From Turnera subulata (taxonomy: Eukaryota > Streptophyta > Magnoliopsida > Malpighiales > Passifloraceae), in assembly GCA_028386065.3 (NCBI GenBank), contig JAKUCV010002329.1, positions 62,001 to 126,000 on the forward strand: a stretch of 64,000 bases of DNA, given 5' to 3'. A program made the position numbers and the translations under genes. The notes below the pieces were generated by a model. That model was not told the origin of the DNA. It did no database searches and saw nothing but the letters and a program-made list of their open reading frames with translations. Positions 59,690 to 64,000 of this stretch are shown piece after piece. The number at the start of each line of letters is the position of its first letter. The first letter of the stretch is position 1.

Positions 59690-60936
59690 CCACCTGACAT
59701 CAGCTACCACCAGAAGAAGAAATTTTTGTCTGATGTCAAGCATTACTATTATGATGAGCCGGACTTGTTCAAACGTTGTAGGGACAGTATCATCTGCAAG
59801 TGCATACCTGAGGAGCTTCACATGTCTATCATTGACCGCTGCCACCAGGCTCCCTATGGAGGATGCTATGCAGCCCAGAAGACAGCCATAAAATCATTCA
59901 TTCGGGTTTCTTTTGGCCTACTATTTACAGGGACGCAAGGGAGTTTGTGAAGTCTTGTGACCGCTGCCAGTGCACTGGGAACATCTCACAGCGATATGAA
60001 GGACCCCAACAGGGGATGCTATTCGTTGAGCCATTTGATGTATGGGGTATTGACTTCATGGGTCCTTTCCCTTCTTCTAAATCGAATCAATATATCCTCA
60101 TCGCTGTTGACTATATGACCAAGTGGGTCGAGGTTATTGCATCTCCAACAAATGACGGCTCTGTTGTAACACGGTTTCTGAAGAAGAATATCTTCACTAG
60201 ATTCGAAGTCCCTAGAGTTATCATTAGTGATGGAGGGTCACACTTCTGCAACAGGCTGTTTACGACGCTGCTGAAGCAGTATGGGGTTTCTTATCGGGTT
60301 GCAACACCCTATCACCCTCAGACCAGCGGCCAGGTGGAGGTGTCCAACAGGGAGATCAAATGCATTCTGGAGAAGACGGTTAGTGCTACCCGCAAGGATT
60401 GGTCCATGAAGCTGGATGATGCACTGTGGGCCTATAGGACAGCCTAAAAGACTCCTATTGGCACCACACCTTACAGGCTAGTCTATGGCAAGTCTTGCCA
60501 CCTTCCAGTTGAGCTGGAGCATAAAGCCTATTGGGCAATTAAGGCATAGAACCTTGATGCTAATGCGGCCGGTGCTGCCAGACGGCTGCAGCTCAACGAG
60601 ATTGAAGAAGTTCATCCGGAGGCCTATGAGAACAATAAAATCTATAAGGAAAGGTCCCAGAGATGGCATGATAGCAATATCATTCGACGGCGGTTCCAGG
60701 AAGGTGAAGCAGTGTTGCTGTTTAACTCCCGCCTGAAGCTGTTTCTTAGAAAACTTCGATCTCGTTGGATGGGACCATACAGTGTGGTGAGTATATTTCC
60801 TCATGGCACCGTTGAGATTCAAAAAGATATTGGACCATCCTTTAAGGTGAATCACCAGCGCCTGAAGAGGTACTTTCCACACGCACCTGTGGATGAGCCG
60901 ATTGAGGCTTCACTAGCAGCGCCCGCTGCTGAGTGA
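59690..60936 (+). pseudogene. Element D integrase with GPY/F module
   Basis: A zinc-binding N-terminal part is crossed by a frameshift near 59885-59895. The core has [34 protein letters not shown] and [12 protein letters not shown], so D, D and E are all present. Stops follow at 60446 (TAA) and 60547 (TAG). The C-terminus has RWMGPYSVVSIFPHGTVEI, a GPY/F module, and ends at 60936. No chromodomain is present, as expected for Athila. Confidence 0.9.
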
Positions 60937-62041
60937 CGTGCGAAAGGTCTAGCTGATGGACATTAAACCGCATCGCAATGAGAGAAAGAAGTGAGGAATC
61001 CTTTTTTCGACTCTGACTCTCCCACTCGGGAGGCAACCCGAGGTAAGTTTTACTTTTAGTACATCCCTTTAGTTTTATTTTTGCAGTTTTTGTTTTGTTT
61101 TGTTGTTGTTTTGCAGCCCTAAAAAGTATAAAACTCAGAAAAGACATAAAGACAGGGACGCTGTGATGGGAAGCAGTGGCACTGCGAGTGCAACACATCG
61201 TATTCGGCAAACAAAGAAGCATTCCTATCTTTTCTCTTGCATTTTATATTCGCCATCATTCACTGTGTGCCATGACATGTGTTATATTTGTTGTGCTCTG
61301 CTACATGACCATCCTACCCCTACAGTCATGCATTTTCATTCTCGAGAGCTCGCGCCAAAATTCAAGTTTGTGGGTATCTTCTTCTTCCCGGGACAGGAAT
61401 GGGAACAGTGGCTGATTTTTAGGAAAACTTGGGAGCTGGGGCTGATTATTTGCAAAAAATTTGGAGCTGAGATTTGGGATGGCCGAAAATTTGGGAGTAG
61501 TGTTTCATACCCACTTATGGCGGTTGCTTGCCATCTACCACCAACACCCACCACCTTCCATTACTCCCCTCCTAAATTCCCTCCACCATACTCTCCACTT
61601 CCCAACACCCACACCCAGCCGTACCCGCCCCCTCCCTCAATCCCGTCCAGATTCACCTCCCCACCCCCTCACACTTACCCACGCGTCGCCGACCACACCT
61701 CCCAATCCCACTCTTATCTTTTTTTTTCTTTTTCTTTTTCTTCCTTTTCCTTTTCTTTTCTTTCTTTCTTCTTCACCCAACTCGACGCTGTCCTCCACCT
61801 TACCCGGCACCACCGCCACTCACTGCCTCCCATGACCGACCCAGTGCCCCCATCTCCAACCCAGTCTGACACCTCCTCGACACGTGCATCCCCGCTGCCG
61901 CGATGCCCACAGCCCCCTCCCGGGGCCGACTTTGTGGATATGGAGAACCCTAACACCCCCCCTCTCTCCTACCTCTCCTATCCCGAACCCTACTCGCCGG
62001 AGCGGCCGGAGCGCGACGCAGCAGGCCTCCCTCGCTAGCCG
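60937..62041 (+). other. Element D post-pol region, leader and proline-rich stretch
   Basis: Just after pol, GAGGTAAGTTTT (GT at 61043) is a strong splice donor, and TTTTGCAG at 61109-61116 a good acceptor, consistent with a spliced message for a post-pol ORF. Downstream, 61500-62038 is Pro/Ser-rich in one frame (SPPPHTYPRVADHTSQS, MTDPVPPSPTQSDTSS). It may be the start of the env-like ORF cut by the deletion that also removed most of the LTR. Confidence 0.45.
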
Positions 62042-62328
62042 CCGGAAAATCTAGGTTTCCATCACTGCTTTCTTTACCTCCAGACTTCGATCTTAGCTGA
62101 TCTACTCTACTTTAATTTACTGCTGATTTAATTCACTCTTTTATTTATTGTTTATTTAGTTTATTAATTGTGAATACTGCTCTCGAATCTCGGTATATTT
62201 ACTTTTCTGTTTATTATTAGTCTAATCAATTAAAGAGTGCTAAGGACAGTGTTATTTTCCAGTCCCTGTGAATCGACCTTGTTTACTACAGCAACGTTGT
62301 ATACTTGCAGCACGTTTTGCGACGAACA
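62042..62328 (+). repeat. Truncated right LTR of element D
   Basis: 287 bp starting CCGGAAAA, equal in length and order to 55034-55320 with few changes. The first 1014 bp of the LTR are missing. Confidence 0.92.
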
Positions 62329-62333
62329 AATTT

Positions 62334-63329
62334 CAAAGGTTATTCCCCACAACAATTCAACATTTTTCTAGCAAGATTTGGAGGTTTAAAGTCACAGAAT
62401 CATCAGTCCAAGTTGCAGCAGAAATCGCCAAGGGAGGGCACAAGTCGACGCCATAGAAATTTAACCAAACCGGGCTAGCTGACTCCACTACTCCTTCCTC
62501 TTCTCGATTTTCTTTCTGTAAAATTGTTTATTTGATGAATTCTTGTGAGATTTTGATTGATTGCTATTTTATTATGAGGAACTAATTCTCTAATTTAGGA
62601 TTAGGGATATAACCAATTACTTCTATTGTTTTATTATCAATGGAATGATTTTAATGAATTAATTGTGTTGATTGTTCAATCTATGTGTGCCGAATTTACT
62701 ATCTACTTTGGATTGACTCTTATTGATTGCAAGATGCGAGAGCTGCGGGATTTATATGATCACACCTAGAACAATATAGATCGATTGATGCTAAAATATG
62801 CAAGAGGTGATAGTTTCTTAGGGCTTTTATTGATTGTTTTGTGCTTAATGAATTTAGTATGGCTGCTAGGCTATGCAAGAGCTAGGTAGCAATCTTTGCT
62901 GAATATTTGATTCAACATGCGAGAGCTGAGGATTGAAACATTAGAAATAATTGCCCACAGTCACACACATCAATAGCAAATTTCGACACCATTAATAACA
63001 AACCTAGAAAGTAATTGTATGAACCCCGATTTCCTAGATTGCTTTAGATATTGATAGAACTCTACATTAGATTAAGTTTGCAATTTTATTTCTTTTTATT
63101 AGTTGATTTCGACATCACCCTTACACAATCCTTTAATTGATTTGCCTAGATAATCAGAAGTTGTGATTAAGGTAGTACTTAGTAATTTGTTTCATGGATC
63201 GACCTTGATCATATTGCTACACTACATTAATACATTGAATGCTTACAGTTTTGACCGATTGCATTTATTTATGGTTTTATTGTGTGTTGTGTTGTGAGAT
63301 TTTTGAGTACTATAAATTTTAACGCATCA
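62334..63329 (+). repeat. Right LTR of element A, second part
   Basis: Continues A's LTR after D, matching 33216-34187. The four ATGCGAGAGCTG-like motifs recur. It ends AACGCATCA. Confidence 0.9.
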
Positions 63330-64000
63330 ATTATCAGTCTTCCAGGGGCAAAGGCACTTTGTTCCTGTCCAATGCTATCCGATAATATCTTTTTCAGCCA
63401 ATTAGCAATGGTCTTTGTGATCAGTTTGAATACCACATTATATAAGCTAATTGGCTGAAATTGACTACAATCCACCAAATGTTTGACTTTGGGAATGAGA
63501 GTGATAAAGATATGATTTTAAAAAGCAGGGTCAACACCATCATTCAACACACTGAGGATCATAGAGCAAATATCATCCCTTATAATTGACAAGAATTTTT
63601 GAAAAATAAATGTGGCTTTCCATCTAGACCCGGAGCCTTTCGAGGATGCATTTGTTGAAGGGCTGCATAAATCTCTCCACGAGTAAAGAGTTGATCTAGA
63701 ATCTGTTTCATATCATTTGTCAGAAGTGGAAAAGAAATCTAATACTGGTTCCACATTTGAAGGTCCATCCGAATAAAAAAGCTGTGAATAAAAATTGTTA
63801 AACACTGTCGCAACAGCTTTTGGAGAAGTGACCCAACGACCCTGAGGATCACGGATGCCCTTTATACAAATGGACCTTTGTCTTTGATCGGCTTTATGGA
63901 AGAAATATCCAGTATTTTTGTCACCCTCCCAAAGCAAGTCAACTCTTGATCTTTGAGCCCATAAAACTTCCTCTTTAATGAGTAGAGCTTCAATTTCCTT
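63330..64000 (-). pseudogene. Host LINE of the nest, 5' RT part
   Basis: Minus-strand frames contain LWEGDKNTGYFFHKADQRQR, RWVTSPKAVATVFNNFYSQL, then VDCSQFQPISLYNVVFKLIT and GQEQSAFAPGRLI, the linker and RT start of a plant L1. The last codons join those at 32369 downwards once one target duplicate is dropped. The element continues past the window end. Confidence 0.88.

Larger units (their letters stand above)
54020..62328 (+). mobile_element. Element D: Athila-type Gypsy retrotransposon with truncated 3' LTR
   Basis: D sits in A's right LTR with the duplication AATTT (54015-54019 and 62329-62333). It has a full left LTR, a tRNA-Asp primer site, gag, protease, RT, RNase H and integrase in plus orientation, and only the last 287 bp of its right LTR. 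The pol is far better kept than that of A, with scattered stops. Sequence between about 61000 and 62041 replaces the expected post-pol ORF, polypurine tract and first 1.0 kb of the LTR. Confidence 0.92.
32375..63329 (+). mobile_element. Element A: Athila-type Gypsy retrotransposon, split by B/C and D
   Basis: The left LTR (32375-34187), primer site, gag, protease, RT/RNase H and a post-pol ORF lie in plus orientation. The right LTR begins at 53238, is interrupted by D (54020-62328) and ends at 63329. The target duplication is GTTAT (32370-32374) against ATTAT (63330-63334). Without B, C and D the element would be about 12 kb. Pol has several stops, a deletion in the RT fingers and no integrase. 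Confidence 0.92.

Noticed and set aside
61100..62038. A 312-codon open frame after D's pol
   Set aside because: It has no ATG at its start and is largely low-complexity Pro/Ser and Phe-rich text. At most its end may be the beginning of an env-like ORF.

Overview
This window is nuclear DNA from a flowering plant, probably a eudicot; the species cannot be named from sequence alone. The signs are spliced genes with GT-AG introns, plant-type LINEs, SIRE-like Copia and Athila-like Gypsy retrotransposons with tRNA primer sites, and AT-rich spacers. Only two ordinary host genes are recognisable, both in the first 12.5 kb and transcribed away from each other.

Region 1 (1-12.8 kb) is the gene-bearing part. 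A three-exon minus-strand gene (coding ends 5446 and 1533) encodes an 81-residue protein of the plant ESSS/NDUFB11-like mitochondrial complex I family. Its last coding piece is 17 nt long and lies beyond a 3.4 kb intron. Upstream of its start is a cluster of TGGGCC/T 'site II' motifs, typical of promoters of respiratory-chain genes. A seven-exon plus-strand gene (7754-12432, 1181 residues) encodes a large acidic protein with a C-terminal C3HC4 RING finger, probably an E3 ubiquitin ligase, and carries an unusual array of about eleven 27-residue repeats.

Region 2 (12.8-32.4 kb) is a graveyard of transposons. It holds a 5'-truncated LINE with target-site duplications, a short minus-strand poly(A) retroelement, a complete but internally deleted SIRE-type Copia element (16539-23216, minus), a second LINE remnant, a possible solo-LTR-like stretch with a pyrimidine-rich array, a 742 bp Mutator-like MITE with long terminal inverted repeats, and a SIRE LTR fragment.

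Region 3 (31.8-64 kb) is one nested stack. A minus-strand LINE (31848-32374 and 63330-64000) is split by an Athila-type element A (32375-63329). A's 3' interior holds an LTR-only element B (42666-53214), which in turn holds element C (43794-51848). A's right LTR is split by a second Athila-type element D (54020-62328). Every junction has a 5 bp target duplication, and removing one copy of A's duplication restores the LINE reading frame.

The least ordinary object is element C. It has 2.85 kb LTRs but no recognisable gag or pol. Its 2.3 kb interior carries two open frames antisense to the element, each with its own TATA box. The second is a GC3-rich 227-codon frame ending in a partial LINE-type endonuclease domain. 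Each C LTR also carries an array of 9-10 short hairpins whose stems vary in complementary pairs, which looks like selection on structure.
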